From assembly GCF_007556705.1 (NCBI RefSeq), contig NZ_VJOL01000004.1, positions 26,549-90,548 of the forward strand: a DNA stretch of 64,000 nt, read 5' to 3'. This document shows positions 47,031 through 57,846 of this stretch, piece by piece. The DNA is from Tepidimonas thermarum. Lineage in GTDB: Bacteria > Pseudomonadota > Gammaproteobacteria > Burkholderiales > Burkholderiaceae_C. Positions within the stretch are counted from its first letter, which is position 1. Each line of letters begins with the position of its first letter. The position numbers and the translations under genes were made by a program. The notes under the pieces are model-generated. The model was given only the letters and a program-made list of their open reading frames with translations. It did not search any database and was not told the DNA's origin.

Positions 47031-47662
47031 TGGATCCGCCCCGCCGCACTCCCGACGCCGACGCCGCGCTCGTGCAGCGCGCGCAGGCCGGCGACCAGCG
47101 GGCGTTCGAGCTGCTGGTGATCAAATACCAGCGGCGCGTCGAGCGGTTGATCGCCCGCTTGGTGCGCGACGCCGACCTCGTGCCCGATCTGGCGCAGGAG
47201 ACCTTCATCCGCGCGTACCGCGCGCTCGGTCAGTACCGCGGTGACGCCCAGTTCTACACCTGGCTGTACCGCATCGCCGTCAACACCGCCAAAAAAGCGC
47301 TGCAGAGCCTCAAGCGCGACCCGCTCGTGCCCATGAGCGCGTTGCAAAACGGTGACGATGGCGAAGAAACTTCCGCGCTCGAGCAGGAACTAAACGCGCA
47401 AGTGGCCGATACGGAAACCCCGGAAGCGGTGCTGGCGAGCAAGGAAATCGCCCAGGCGGTGCAGGCGGCGGTGGAAGCGCTGCCGCCCGAGCTGGCCCAA
47501 GCGATCACGCTGCGCGAAATCGATGGCTTGAGCTATGACGAAATCGCGCAAGCGCTTGGCTGTCCCATCGGGACGGTGCGCTCGCGCATCTTCCGGGCGC
47601 GCGAAGCGATTTCCGCGCGCATCAAGCCGATGCTGGAGCGGCAGTCCGGCAAGCGGTGGTGA
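47027..47662 (+). CDS. rpoE: RNA polymerase sigma factor RpoE (sigma-E, AlgU-like)
   Basis: Extracytoplasmic-function sigma factor for envelope stress, 211 residues. Region 2 (VPDLAQETFIRAYRALGQYRG) binds the core and the -10, and region 4 (LSYDEIAQALGCPIGTVRSRIF) binds the -35. It precedes rseA, rseB and a DegP-type gene, the classical order. A TATATT hexamer at 47000-47005 might give a nearby promoter. I did not find a convincing sigma-E-type autoregulatory promoter. Confidence 0.95.
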   Translation: MMDPPRRTPDADAALVQRAQAGDQRAFELLVIKYQRRVERLIARLVRDADLVPDLAQETFIRAYRALGQYRGDAQFYTWLYRIAVNTAKKALQSLKRDPLVPMSALQNGDDGEETSALEQELNAQVADTETPEAVLASKEIAQAVQAAVEALPPELAQAITLREIDGLSYDEIAQALGCPIGTVRSRIFRAREAISARIKPMLERQSGKRW

Positions 47663-47699
47663 TGCGTCCCGTACGGGTGACCAGATTGGATGTCCGACC

Positions 47700-48335
47700 A
47701 TGAAACCTGCAGTCCCCTCGAACGATACGTCCGCCGCCGAGCTTGCGCGGCGGGAATGGCTGTCGGCCCTGTTCGACGGCGAGTGCGGGCCGTCGCAGGT
47801 CGGCGCGGCGCTCGACGGGGCCGAGGCCGAGCGGGCGACGTGGGACGCCTACCGGTGCATCGGCGAGGCGCTGCGCGCGCGCGCGGCCAGTGCCGACGGG
47901 GCGGCTGACCCGGCGTTCGTGCGCGCCGTGATGGCGCGCGTGGCGCAGGAGCCGGTGCCGGCGCGCAGCCCGGACGCGCCCGTGGTGCCGGCTCAGCGGC
48001 CGGTTGCCGCCAACGACGCCGTTTTTCGCTGGAAGATGGTGGCGGGCGTGGCGGCGTTGGCGGCCGTCGTGGCGGTCGCCTGGCAGGTGGGCGCGGTGCC
48101 GGGGACGGCCGAGACGGCCCCGGTCATGGTGCAGGGGCCAGCGGTACCGGTCGCGACCACCCCGATCGTGACCGTCGGCCAGCCCGGTGTGGTCACGCCG
48201 GCGGCCGCGGTGGTGGCGCGCGATCCGCAGCTCGAGGAGTTGATGGCCGCCCATCGCCAGTGGGGCGCCGCATCGGCGCTGCAAACCAGCGCGGGCTTTT
48301 TGCGGGCGGCCAGTTATGACGTGCCGGCGCGCTGA
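47700..48335 (+). CDS. rseA: Anti-sigma-E factor RseA
   Basis: Single-pass inner-membrane anti-sigma factor, 211 residues. The cytoplasmic N domain (REWLSALFDGEC, then TWDAYRCIGEALR) holds RpoE inactive. A membrane helix spans about 113-133, and a Pro/Val/Thr-rich periplasmic part ends in a helix that may contact RseB. DegS-type cleavage followed by RseP would release RpoE. A DegS-like gene is at 17997, and no rseP is in the window. Confidence 0.88.
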   Translation: MKPAVPSNDTSAAELARREWLSALFDGECGPSQVGAALDGAEAERATWDAYRCIGEALRARAASADGAADPAFVRAVMARVAQEPVPARSPDAPVVPAQRPVAANDAVFRWKMVAGVAALAAVVAVAWQVGAVPGTAETAPVMVQGPAVPVATTPIVTVGQPGVVTPAAAVVARDPQLEELMAAHRQWGAASALQTSAGFLRAASYDVPAR

Positions 48336-48353
48336 GCAGAGGTGAGCCGGTCG

Positions 48354-49370
48354 ATGGTCACGTCACAGACACGCCGAACCCACTGGGGCCGGCGCTGGAG
48401 GGCTCGGATGGCGGCCGCGGCGCTGGGCTTGTGCATGCTCGGCCTCGGGGCACCGCCCAGTCATGGGGCGGCACCGGCGCCCGCGCTCGACATTCAGGCC
48501 TGGATCGAGCGGCTGCACGAGGCCACGCGCAACCGGGCGTACAGCGGAACGTTCGTGGTCACGCGCGGCAGCGACATGGCCACGGCGCGCATCGCGCACG
48601 TCTGCGACGGGCGTCAGCAGATCGAGCGCATCGAAGCGCTCAACGGTCCGGCGCGCGTCACCTGGCGCCGCGACGATGAGGTCATGACCGTGCTGCCCGA
48701 CAAGCAGTGGGCGGTGCGCGACCGGCGCGAGCTGTTGCGCCTGTTCCCCGGGCCGGTGCGGGTGCCGGGCATCGACGTGGCGGATTTCTACCGCGCCGAG
48801 CCGCGTGGCAGCGACCGCGTGGCCGGCTATGACGCGTGGGTGGTCGAATTCCAGCCGCGCGACGCGCTGCGCTACGGCTATCGCATTTGGTCCGAGAAGC
48901 GCACCGGGCTGGTGCTCAAGCTGCAGACGTTGCAGGCCGATGGCGACGTGTTGGAACAAGTGGCGTTTACCGAGCTGCAGCTCGATGCGCCCCTGCGGCT
49001 CGACGCCATGTTGCGGCAGATGGAGGACACGCGCGGCTACCGCATCGAGCGGCCGACGCTGCGCAAAACCACCGCCGAGGCCGAGGGCTGGCGCTTGAAG
49101 GCCGAGGTGCCGGGGTTTCGCCCGGTGACGTGCTGGGTACGCGCCGACGAGCAGCGCGCGCGCGCGCCGCTGCAGTGCGTGTATTCCGACGGGCTGGCGT
49201 CGGTGTCGCTGTTTTTTGCCGCTGCCGACACGCCGGCGGTCCCCCGCACCCACGCCGGGGCGACGCACGGTTTGTCCAAACGCGTGGCGGGCTATGCCGT
49301 CACCGCCCTGGGCGAGGTGCCGATGGCCACCCTCGAGCGCTTTTTGGACGCGCTCGAGCGCACGCGATGA
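48354..49370 (+). CDS. rseB: Sigma-E regulatory periplasmic protein RseB
   Basis: Periplasmic protein that binds RseA and shields it from the first cleavage until envelope lipids or mislocalised proteins accumulate. It is 338 residues with a signal peptide (hydrophobic core about 20-36, PSHGAAPAP near the cleavage site). The LolA-like fold starts at IQAWIERLHEATRNRAYSGTFVV. ATG 48354 with GAGGTGAG about seven bases upstream is preferred over GTG 48342. Confidence 0.9.
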   Translation: MVTSQTRRTHWGRRWRARMAAAALGLCMLGLGAPPSHGAAPAPALDIQAWIERLHEATRNRAYSGTFVVTRGSDMATARIAHVCDGRQQIERIEALNGPARVTWRRDDEVMTVLPDKQWAVRDRRELLRLFPGPVRVPGIDVADFYRAEPRGSDRVAGYDAWVVEFQPRDALRYGYRIWSEKRTGLVLKLQTLQADGDVLEQVAFTELQLDAPLRLDAMLRQMEDTRGYRIERPTLRKTTAEAEGWRLKAEVPGFRPVTCWVRADEQRARAPLQCVYSDGLASVSLFFAAADTPAVPRTHAGATHGLSKRVAGYAVTALGEVPMATLERFLDALERTR

Positions 49371-49427
49371 CGCGTTGGCTTTTTCGCCCCGCCCGGGGCG
49401 TTACCCTTGCATCCGACGAGGTCTCAC

Positions 49428-50954
49428 ATGATGAACCGAACGCAACCTTCTGAGGCGGCAGCGGCCACGCGCCGCCGCCCCGTGGCGCTGGCCGCGGTGT
49501 CGGCGCTGGCCGCCGTGGCGCTGCTGTGGGGGGCCGCGCAGCATGGCGTCGGCGCCCAACCGGCCACGGGCGCCGCCGCGCCGGGCGCGTCCGCTGCCGC
49601 GGGCGGACCGCGCCTGACCGGATTGCCGGACTTCACCGTGCTGGTCGAGGACGTCGGCCCTTCGGTGGTCAACATCCGCACCGTCGAGCGCGTGCAGGCC
49701 ACACCCGACGATGAGGCCGACCCCGACGAGGCCATGCGCGACTTTTTCCGACGCTTCGGCATCCCGCTGCCGCCGGGCGCATTCCCGCGCGGCCCGCAGC
49801 GCCCGGAACGTGGGCCGCAGCAGCGCCAGCGCGGCGTGGGCTCGGGCTTCGTCTACAGCGCCGATGGCTTCATCATGACCAACGCCCACGTGGTCGACGG
49901 GGCCGACGAGGTCGTGGTGACGCTGCCGGACAAGCGCGAATTCAAGGCCCGCGTGGTGGGCGCCGACAAGCGTACCGACGTGGCGCTGGTCAAAATCGAG
50001 GCCACCGGCCTCAAGCCCGTGCGCATCGGCGACGTCGAGCGGCTCAAGGTGGGCGAGTGGGTGATGGCCATCGGCTCGCCGTTTGGCCTGGACAACACGG
50101 TCACCGCCGGGATCGTCAGCGCCAAGCAGCGCGAGACCGGCGACTTCCTGCCGTTCATCCAGACCGACGTGGCCATCAACCCCGGCAACTCCGGCGGGCC
50201 GCTGATCAACATGCGCGGCGAGGTGGTGGGCATCAACAGCCAGATCTACTCGCGCTCGGGGGGCTTCATGGGCATCAGCTTTGCGATCCCGATCGACGAA
50301 GCGGTGCGCGTGGCCGAACAGCTCAAGACCAGCGGCAAGGTCACGCGCGGGCGCATCGGCGTGGCCATCGAGCCGGTGGACAAGGAGGTGGCCGAGTCGC
50401 TGGGCCTGCCCAAGGCCGGCGGCGCCCTGGTGCGCGGGGTGGAGGACGGCTCGCCCGCGGCCAAGGCCGGCATCGAGCCGGGTGACATCATCCTGCGCTT
50501 CGATGGCAAGGCGATCGAGAAGTCGGCCGACCTGCCGCGCATCGTGGGCAACACCAAGCCCGGCACACGCGCCACGGTGGAGGTGTGGCGTCGCGGTGCG
50601 ACCAAGACGCTGACGGTGTCGGTAGGCACCTTCGAAGACGAGTCGGCGGCGCGCGCACCGGCCGAGGAGCCCAAGGCTGCCAAGGCGGGCCCGCTGGGGT
50701 TGACGCTGCGCGAGCTCACCGCCGCGGAGCGGCGCGAGCTCAAGGTCAGTGGCGGCATCCGCGTCGATGGGGTCAGCGGCCCTGCCGCGGCGGCCGGCCT
50801 GCGCCCGGGCGATGTGATCGTCGGGGTGGGCAACCAGAACGTGGCCTCGTTGCGCGACTTCGAGCGTGCGGTGGCGGATTGGCCCAAGGGGCGACCGGTG
50901 AGCGTGCTCATCCGCCGCGGCGACTGGGCACAGTGGGTGCTGGTGCGGCCCTGA
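49428..50954 (+). CDS. Periplasmic DegP/MucD-type serine protease
   Basis: HtrA-family protease and chaperone of 508 residues with an N-terminal signal or anchor (about 17-40), a Pro/Gly-rich linker, the triad His154 (TNAHVVDG), Asp184 (RTDVALVKI) and Ser255 (GNSGGPL), and two PDZ domains (about 290-380 and 415-500). Its place after rpoE-rseAB matches mucD in Pseudomonas. It degrades damaged envelope proteins. MM at 49428/49431 leaves the start uncertain by one residue. Confidence 0.93.
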   Translation: MMNRTQPSEAAAATRRRPVALAAVSALAAVALLWGAAQHGVGAQPATGAAAPGASAAAGGPRLTGLPDFTVLVEDVGPSVVNIRTVERVQATPDDEADPDEAMRDFFRRFGIPLPPGAFPRGPQRPERGPQQRQRGVGSGFVYSADGFIMTNAHVVDGADEVVVTLPDKREFKARVVGADKRTDVALVKIEATGLKPVRIGDVERLKVGEWVMAIGSPFGLDNTVTAGIVSAKQRETGDFLPFIQTDVAINPGNSGGPLINMRGEVVGINSQIYSRSGGFMGISFAIPIDEAVRVAEQLKTSGKVTRGRIGVAIEPVDKEVAESLGLPKAGGALVRGVEDGSPAAKAGIEPGDIILRFDGKAIEKSADLPRIVGNTKPGTRATVEVWRRGATKTLTVSVGTFEDESAARAPAEEPKAAKAGPLGLTLRELTAAERRELKVSGGIRVDGVSGPAAAAGLRPGDVIVGVGNQNVASLRDFERAVADWPKGRPVSVLIRRGDWAQWVLVRP

Positions 50955-50987
50955 TGCCGGCCGGGTGCGGTGCGGCGGCGCACCGCC

Positions 50988-50993
50988 TACAAT
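50988..50993 (+). promoter_or_regulatory. Candidate -10 box for lepA operon
   Basis: TACAAT in the 96-bp spacer between the mucD-like gene and lepA, 57 bases before the lepA start. No clear -35 is present. A terminator-like hairpin follows before the start codon. Confidence 0.4.
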
Positions 50994-51011
50994 GCGGGGT
51001 TTGATTCGAGC

Positions 51012-51043
51012 GGGCGCGCTGCAAACGGAGCGCGCCCATTTTT
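51012..51043 (+). terminator. Intrinsic-terminator-like hairpin in the lepA leader
   Basis: A perfect 9-bp GC-rich stem (GGGCGCGCT at 51012-51020, AGCGCGCCC at 51029-51037) with an 8-nt loop, followed by ATTTTT. It is the strongest terminator shape in the window, and its T run ends seven bases before the lepA ATG. It may end the rpoE-rseAB-mucD transcript, or act as an attenuator, since no promoter fits between it and lepA. Confidence 0.6.
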
Positions 51044-51050
51044 CGTGGCC

Positions 51051-52865
51051 ATGAAGCACATCCGCAACTTTTCCATCATCGCGCACATCGACCACGGCAA
51101 GAGCACGCTGGCCGACCGCCTGATCGCGCGCTGCGGGGGCTTGAGCGAGCGCGAGATGACCGACCAGGTGCTCGACTCCATGGAGCTGGAGAAGGAGCGC
51201 GGCATCACCATCAAGGCCCAAACCGCGGCGCTGCAATACACCGCGCGCGACGGGCAGGTCTACAACCTCAACCTCATCGACACGCCCGGCCACGTGGACT
51301 TTTCCTACGAGGTGAGCCGCTCGCTGTCGGCATGCGAGGGCGCGCTGCTGGTGGTGGACGCCAGCCAGGGCGTGGAGGCGCAGACGGTGGCCAACTGCTA
51401 CACGGCGCTGGACCTCGGCGTCGAGGTCCTGCCGGTGCTCAACAAGATGGATTTGCCGCAGGCCGACCCCGAGCGCGCCCAGCAGGAAATCGAGGACGTC
51501 ATCGGCATCGATGCGTCGGAGGCGATTCCCTGCTCGGCCAAGACCGGCATGGGCATCGACGACATCCTGGAAGCGGTGGTGGCCAAGATCCCGCCGCCGC
51601 GCGGCAACCCCGAGGGCCCGCTGCGGGCGATGATCATCGACTCGTGGTTCGACAACTACGTCGGCGTGGTGATGCTGGTGCGGGTGGTCGATGGCTGCCT
51701 CAACCGCGGCGATCGCATCCGCCTCATGGCCACGGGCGCGCAGTACGCGTGCGAAAAGGTGGGGGTCTTCACGCCCGCCAACCAGCCGCGCGAGCGCCTG
51801 CAGGCCGGCGAGGTGGGCTATGTGATCGCGGGCATCAAGGAGCTCAAGTCCGCCAAGGTGGGTGACACGATCACCTCGTTCAAGAGCGCCAGCGGCGCCA
51901 ACCTGGCCGCGGCCACCGAGCCGCTGCCGGGCTTCAAGGAGGTGCAGCCGCAGGTCTTCGCCGGCCTGTACCCGACCGAGGCGAGCGAGTACGACCAGCT
52001 GCGCGATGCGCTGGAGAAGCTGCAGCTCAACGACGCGTCGCTGCACTTCGAGCCCGAGGTGTCGCAGGCACTCGGCTTTGGGTTTCGTTGCGGTTTTTTG
52101 GGCCTGCTGCACATGGAAATCGTGCAGGAGCGCCTGGAGCGCGAATTCGACCAAGACCTGATCACCACCGCGCCCAGCGTGGTGTACCAGGTGGTCAAGG
52201 GCGATGGCGAGGTGCTGATGGTGGAAAACCCCTCGCGCATGCCCGAGCCGAGCAAGATCCAGGAAATCCGCGAGCCCATCGTCACCGTGCACATCTATTT
52301 GCCCCAGGACTACGTGGGGCCGGTGATGACGCTGTGCAACCAAAAGCGCGGCGTGCAGCTCAACATGGCCTACCACGGCAAGCAGGTCATGCTGACCTAC
52401 GACCTGCCGCTGGCCGAGATCGTGCTGGACTTCTTCGACAAGCTCAAGTCGGTCAGCCGCGGCTACGCCTCGATGGACTACGAGTTCAAGGAGTACCGGC
52501 CGTCGGACGTGGTCAAGGTCGATATCCTGCTCAACGGTGACAAGGTCGATGCGCTGTCGATGATCGTGCACCGCAGCCAGGCGCAGTCGCGCGCACGCGC
52601 CGTGGTCAGCAAGATGCGCGAAATCATCAGCCGCCAGCAGTTCGATGTCGCCATACAAGCGGCGATTGGTGCGCAAATCATCGCGCGTGAAACCGTCAAG
52701 GCGCTGCGCAAAAACGTGCTGGCCAAGTGCTATGGCGGCGACATCACGCGCAAGCGCAAGCTGCTGGAAAAGCAAAAGGCGGGCAAAAAACGCATGAAGC
52801 AAATCGGCACCGTGGAAGTGCCGCAGGAGGCGTTCCTCGCCATCCTGCAGGTGGAGGAGTCATGA
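51051..52865 (+). CDS. lepA: Elongation factor 4 (LepA)
   Basis: Ribosome-bound GTPase that remodels or back-translocates ribosomes and helps 30S assembly. The 604-residue protein has the G motifs [17 protein letters not shown] and NKMD and the LepA C-terminal domain ending [13 protein letters not shown] 51051 ([16 protein letters not shown]) fits the family. No Shine-Dalgarno sequence is seen, because the hairpin and T run occupy that space. It overlaps lepB by four bases. Confidence 0.96.
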   Translation: MKHIRNFSIIAHIDHGKSTLADRLIARCGGLSEREMTDQVLDSMELEKERGITIKAQTAALQYTARDGQVYNLNLIDTPGHVDFSYEVSRSLSACEGALLVVDASQGVEAQTVANCYTALDLGVEVLPVLNKMDLPQADPERAQQEIEDVIGIDASEAIPCSAKTGMGIDDILEAVVAKIPPPRGNPEGPLRAMIIDSWFDNYVGVVMLVRVVDGCLNRGDRIRLMATGAQYACEKVGVFTPANQPRERLQAGEVGYVIAGIKELKSAKVGDTITSFKSASGANLAAATEPLPGFKEVQPQVFAGLYPTEASEYDQLRDALEKLQLNDASLHFEPEVSQALGFGFRCGFLGLLHMEIVQERLEREFDQDLITTAPSVVYQVVKGDGEVLMVENPSRMPEPSKIQEIREPIVTVHIYLPQDYVGPVMTLCNQKRGVQLNMAYHGKQVMLTYDLPLAEIVLDFFDKLKSVSRGYASMDYEFKEYRPSDVVKVDILLNGDKVDALSMIVHRSQAQSRARAVVSKMREIISRQQFDVAIQAAIGAQIIARETVKALRKNVLAKCYGGDITRKRKLLEKQKAGKKRMKQIGTVEVPQEAFLAILQVEES

Positions 52866-53842
52866 ACGACCAGACCATGGGCGCTGTCACCGGCGTCGTG
52901 CTGGCGGCCTTTGCCGGCTACGGCGTGGCGTGGTATGTCGGCGCCATCGACGGCAACTTTGCGCTGCTGCTGCTGTTGGCCGTGGTGGTCACCGGTGCGT
53001 ACTGGGTGGCCGAGCGTTGGGTGTTTTTGCCGCGCCGCCAGGCGGCGGCCGCGCAAGCCGTGGCCGAGGCCACGCGGCGCCGCGAGGAGCTGGCGCGCCA
53101 GGGCATCGTGGGCGAGCCGGTGGACCTCGATGCCCTGCGCCGCCGCCTGCTGGCGCAGCCGTGGTGGCTGGACTGGACCGCGGGGCTGTTCCCGGTCATT
53201 TTGGCGGTCTTCGTGCTGCGCTCGTTTTTGTTCGAGCCGTTCAAAATCCCGTCGGGCTCGATGATCCCGACGCTGCACGTGGGCGACCTGATCCTGGTCA
53301 ACAAGTTCCACTACGGCATCCGCCTGCCGGTGGTCAATACCAAGGTCGTGGACAACCACAGCCCGCAGCGCGGCGACGTGATCGTCTTTCGCTACCCGCC
53401 GCAGCCGAGCCTGGACTACATCAAGCGCGTCGTGGGGGTGCCGGGCGACGAGGTGGCGTATCTGAACAAGCGGCTCTACATCAACGGCCAGGCCGTGCCG
53501 CGCACCGCGGTGGACGATTTTTACGATGCCGACGCGATGCGCTACCGCAAGCAGTTCGTCGAGGAAATCGGCGGGCGGCGCGTGCACACGCTGATCGACG
53601 ACGAGCGCCCCGCCTTCATCCCGGCGGCGGTGGACTTCCCCGGCCGTGAGCGCTGCCAGTACACCGTCGAGGGCGTGACCTGCCGGGTGCCCGAGGGGCA
53701 CTATTTCGTCATGGGCGACAACCGCGACAATTCGCTCGATTCGCGCTATTGGGGCTTTGTGCCGGAGCGCAACATCGTGGGCAAGGCGGTGTTTGTGTGG
53801 ATGAATTTTGGCGATTGGCGCCGCATCGGCACGTTCGAGTGA
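52862..53842 (+). CDS. lepB: Signal peptidase I LepB
   Basis: Removes signal peptides from Sec and Tat substrates at the outer face of the inner membrane. The 326-residue protein has membrane helices at about 8-25, 34-55 and 108-124, the catalytic Ser133 ([10 protein letters not shown]), Lys188 ([12 protein letters not shown]) and the box [13 protein letters not shown] Cys pair ([11 protein letters not shown]) may form a disulfide. It overlaps lepA (ATGA). Confidence 0.95.
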   Translation: MNDQTMGAVTGVVLAAFAGYGVAWYVGAIDGNFALLLLLAVVVTGAYWVAERWVFLPRRQAAAAQAVAEATRRREELARQGIVGEPVDLDALRRRLLAQPWWLDWTAGLFPVILAVFVLRSFLFEPFKIPSGSMIPTLHVGDLILVNKFHYGIRLPVVNTKVVDNHSPQRGDVIVFRYPPQPSLDYIKRVVGVPGDEVAYLNKRLYINGQAVPRTAVDDFYDADAMRYRKQFVEEIGGRRVHTLIDDERPAFIPAAVDFPGRERCQYTVEGVTCRVPEGHYFVMGDNRDNSLDSRYWGFVPERNIVGKAVFVWMNFGDWRRIGTFE

Positions 53843-53921
53843 AGCGGCGCCGGTGTTTGCCGCTATCATGATCGCGGTGTCCGCCACGGGGGCGGCGCAC
53901 GTTGGATATGGGGTGGCGCAG

Positions 53922-54260
53922 ATGCGACAACGCGGGATGACCCTGATAGGCCTGCTCTTCGTGGGGGCGGTCGTGGCGGTGCTGGTGGTGCTGGCGGCCA
54001 AGATCTTTCCCACGGTGACCGAATACTGGGCAATCCAGAAAGCGGCCACCCGTGCGGCGCAAAGCGGCACCACGGTGACCGAGATTCGCAACGCCTTCGA
54101 ACGCGCCAAGACCGCCGACTACTTCGAGGCGGTCAGCGGCAAGGACCTCGACATCACCAAGGTGGACGACAAGATCGTGGTCTCGTTTGCCTACGACAAG
54201 GAAATCCATTTGGTCGGCCCGGCCTACCTGGTCATCAAATACCGGGGCAGCAGCCAATGA
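53922..54260 (+). CDS. DUF4845 family membrane protein
   Basis: A 112-residue protein with one N-terminal membrane helix (about 8-26) and a small alpha/beta periplasmic domain. DUF4845 proteins follow lepB in many proteobacteria and have no known function. The N terminus RQRGMTLIGLLFVG looks like a type IV prepilin site with Gly at 5, but the usual Glu at mature position 5 is missing. Longer starts exist in frame (for example ATG 53868); ATG 53922 gives the family-like N terminus. Confidence 0.8.
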   Translation: MRQRGMTLIGLLFVGAVVAVLVVLAAKIFPTVTEYWAIQKAATRAAQSGTTVTEIRNAFERAKTADYFEAVSGKDLDITKVDDKIVVSFAYDKEIHLVGPAYLVIKYRGSSQ

Positions 54261-54263
54261 ACC

Positions 54264-54968
54264 ATGGTTGATTCCCAGGCGCCAGCGCTGGAGGCGCTGC
54301 AACACCGCCTCGGGCATCGGTTTCGCCGCCCCGAGTTGCTGCTGCGCGCGCTGACGCACCGCAGCCACTCGGCCGACCATTACGAGCGGCTCGAGTTTCT
54401 GGGCGACGCCGTGCTCGGCCTGGCAGTGTCCACGCTGCTGGTCGAGCGCCTGCCGCAGCAGACCGAAGGTGAGCTTTCGCGCGCTCGCGCCGCCCTGGTG
54501 CGCCAGGACGCGCTGCACCGCATCGCGCTCGACCTGGGACTGCCGGCGCTGCTGCGCCTGGGCGAGGGCGAAGCGCGCTCGGGCGGGCGCACGCGGGCCT
54601 CGATCCTGGCCGATGCGGTCGAGGCGCTGCTGGGGGCGCTCTACCTGGATGCGGGTTTCGAGGTGGCGCAGCGCGTGGCGCGGCACTGGTACGACGGGGT
54701 CGAGCTGCACCCGGGGCTGGGCAAGGACGCCAAGACCGCGTTGCAGGAATGGCTGCAGGGCCGGCACCGTCCGCTGCCCGTGTACGAGGTGGTGGCCATC
54801 CACGGCCAGGCGCACGCCCAAACCTTCGAGGTTGTCTGCCGCGTCGAGGGGGTTGCCCCCGCCCTGGGGCGCGGCCCGTCGCGCCGGTCCGCCGAGCAGG
54901 TGGCGGCTGCGGCGATGCTGGCCCAGCTCCAATCCCAAGGCGCGCTCTCGCGCGCTGCCACGCCATGA
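54264..54968 (+). CDS. rnc: Ribonuclease III
   Basis: Cleaves double-stranded RNA in rRNA precursors and antisense duplexes. The 234-residue protein has the catalytic signature [13 protein letters not shown] (41-53), a second acidic cluster [16 protein letters not shown], and a C-terminal dsRNA-binding domain (about 155-225). It starts three bases after the DUF4845 stop and overlaps era by four bases, the conserved rnc-era pair. Confidence 0.96.
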   Translation: MVDSQAPALEALQHRLGHRFRRPELLLRALTHRSHSADHYERLEFLGDAVLGLAVSTLLVERLPQQTEGELSRARAALVRQDALHRIALDLGLPALLRLGEGEARSGGRTRASILADAVEALLGALYLDAGFEVAQRVARHWYDGVELHPGLGKDAKTALQEWLQGRHRPLPVYEVVAIHGQAHAQTFEVVCRVEGVAPALGRGPSRRSAEQVAAAAMLAQLQSQGALSRAATP

Positions 54969-55888
54969 CCGCCGATTCCGCCCCTGCTTCGACGCACGCC
55001 GCACCAGCGCCGCAGCGCTGTGGCTTCATTGCCATCGTTGGCAAGCCCAATGTGGGCAAGTCCACCCTGCTCAACGCGCTGGTGGGCTACAAAGTCAGCA
55101 TCACGTCGCGCAAGGCGCAGACCACGCGCCACCGCATCACCGGCATCCGCACCGAAGGGGCCACGCAGTTCGTCTTCGTGGACACGCCGGGTTTTCAGAC
55201 CCGGCATGGCAACGCGCTCAACCGCGCGCTCAACAAGACGGTGCTGGGTGCCGTGGCCGACGTGGATCTGGTGCTGTTCGTGGTCGAGGCCGGCCGCTTC
55301 GACCTGGCCGACGCCAAGGTGTTGGCCTTGCTGCCGCCCGGCGTGCCGGTGATCCTGGTGGCCAACAAGCTCGACCGCGTGCACCGGCGCGTGGACATTG
55401 CGCCGTGGCTGCGCAGCATGCAGGACCGGCATCCGTTTGCCGAATTTTTTCCCATGAGCGCCAAGCAGCCGCGCGATGTGCAGCGCCTGCTCGCCCTGTG
55501 CGAGCGCTACTTGCCGCAGCACCCGTGGCTGTACGACCCCGATGACCTGACCGACCGCAGCGAGCGCTTTTTGGCCGGCGAGCTGGTGCGCGAAAAGCTC
55601 TTTCGCCTCACCGGCGACGAGCTGCCCTACACCTCCACCGTGGTGGTGGACCGCTTTGAGCAGGAGGGCGAGCTGCGCCGCATCGCCGCCACCATCATCG
55701 TCGAGCGCGAGGCGCACAAGGGCATGGTGATCGGCGAACGCGGGGAGCGGCTCAAGCGCATCGGCACCGAAACGCGCCAGGAGCTCGAGCGGCTGTGGGG
55801 CGGCAAGGTGTTTTTGGAGCTCTGGGTCAAGGTGCGCTCCGGCTGGTCCGACGACGAGGCCCGGGTGCGCGCCTACGGTTACGAGTGA
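54965..55888 (+). CDS. era: GTPase Era
   Basis: GTPase that binds the 3' end of 16S rRNA during 30S maturation. The 307-residue protein has G1 GKPNVGKS (26-33), G3 DTPGF, G4 NKLD and a C-terminal KH domain ([18 protein letters not shown]). A 17-residue Ala/Pro-rich N-terminal extension precedes the G domain. It overlaps rnc by ATGA, and recO starts one base after its stop. Confidence 0.96.
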   Translation: MTADSAPASTHAAPAPQRCGFIAIVGKPNVGKSTLLNALVGYKVSITSRKAQTTRHRITGIRTEGATQFVFVDTPGFQTRHGNALNRALNKTVLGAVADVDLVLFVVEAGRFDLADAKVLALLPPGVPVILVANKLDRVHRRVDIAPWLRSMQDRHPFAEFFPMSAKQPRDVQRLLALCERYLPQHPWLYDPDDLTDRSERFLAGELVREKLFRLTGDELPYTSTVVVDRFEQEGELRRIAATIIVEREAHKGMVIGERGERLKRIGTETRQELERLWGGKVFLELWVKVRSGWSDDEARVRAYGYE

Positions 55889-55889
55889 C

Positions 55890-56680
55890 GTGGTCGCCCG
55901 TACGCGCCTGCGGGTTCACGACGAGCCCGCCTTCGTCCTGCACCAACACGACTGGAGCGAGTCCAGCCTGGTGCTGGAGGTGTTCAGCCGCCACCACGGG
56001 CGCGTGGTGCTGATTGGCAAGGGGGTCAAGCGGCCGACCTCGCAGTATCGCGCGGTGCTGCTGCCGATGCTGCCCCTGCGGCTGGATTGGTCGGGCGAGG
56101 CGGAGGTGCGCACGCTCAAGGCGGCGCAGTTTGCCGGTGGCCACGTCATGCCGGCCGGCGACGCGCTGCTGGCGGGGTACTACCTCAACGAGCTGGTGCT
56201 GCGCCTCATGACCCGTGACGACCCGCACCCGGTGCTGTTCGACCACTACGCGGCAGCGTTGGCGGCCCTGGCCGCGGGCGAGGACGTCGCGGTGACGCTG
56301 CGCGCGTTCGAACTGCTGCTGTTGCGTACCCTGGGCTGGCTGCCGGATTTGGCGCATGAGGGGCTGCGCCTGCTGCCGCTGGCCGCAGACCAGGCCTACC
56401 GCCTGCTGCCCGAGGCCGGCTTGCAGCCCTGCGGCGCGGAAGACAGCGGGGCGTTGCCGGGAGGGCATTGGGCGGCGGTCGAGCGCGCGCTGGCAGCGGC
56501 CGACCCCTGGGCGGCCCTGCGCGCGCAGCCGGCGCTGTTGGCAACCGCGGCCCTGCGCGTCGGGCTGGCGGCGCTGCTGCACTACCATAGCGGCGTGCGG
56601 GCTTTCCGCACCCGCGAGTGGATGCGGGCGGTGCGCCGCGTCGGTCCGCTGGCGGCCCCGTCCACGAACGAACCTGCACC

Positions 56681-56684
<4 letters not shown>
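55890..56684 (+). CDS. recO: DNA repair protein RecO
   Basis: Loads RecA with RecR and anneals DNA in gap repair. The 264-residue protein has an N-terminal OB fold ([25 protein letters not shown]) and a helical C domain with [11 protein letters not shown]. It starts at GTG 55890, one base after the era stop. No zinc-finger cysteines are seen, as in E. coli RecO. It overlaps pdxJ by four bases. Confidence 0.92.
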
Positions 56685-57450
<766 letters not shown>

Positions 57451-57454
<4 letters not shown>

Positions 57455-57846
57455 TCTACGGGGTGGGCACGGACCTGTGCGACGTGCGCCGCATCGCCGC
57501 CGCCTTGGCGCGCCACGGCGATCGCTTCGCACAGCGGGTGCTGGCCGACGGTGAGCTGGCGCAGTGGCGCGCCCGCGCGGCGCGCTGGCCCGAGCGGGGC
57601 GTGCGCTTCGTGGCCACGCGCTTTGCGGCCAAAGAGGCGTTGAGCAAAGCCATCGGCCTGGGGTTGCGCGCGCCCATGACCTGGCGCGATTGCGAAGTGA
57701 TCCACCTGCCCGGTGGTCGGCCGGCGTTTCGCCTGCACGGGGCGCTGCGGGCCTGGTGCGACGAGCGGCGCTTGCGTGCCCACCTGAGTCTGACCGACGA
57801 ATCCGACTATGCCGCCAGCTTCGTGGTGGTGGAGCAAGACCCATGA
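57451..57846 (+). CDS. acpS: Holo-ACP synthase AcpS
   Basis: Transfers 4'-phosphopantetheine from CoA to the ACP serine. The 131-residue protein has the N-terminal metal-site motif [13 protein letters not shown] and the signature [13 protein letters not shown]. It links this operon with the fab genes 12 kb upstream. Overlaps with pdxJ and nagZ indicate translational coupling. Confidence 0.95.

Noticed and set aside
49401..52802. A 1133-codon open frame on the minus strand
   Set aside because: It lies opposite the mucD-like gene and lepA, both clearly real, and the product is a shadow rich in His, Arg, Gln and Asp.
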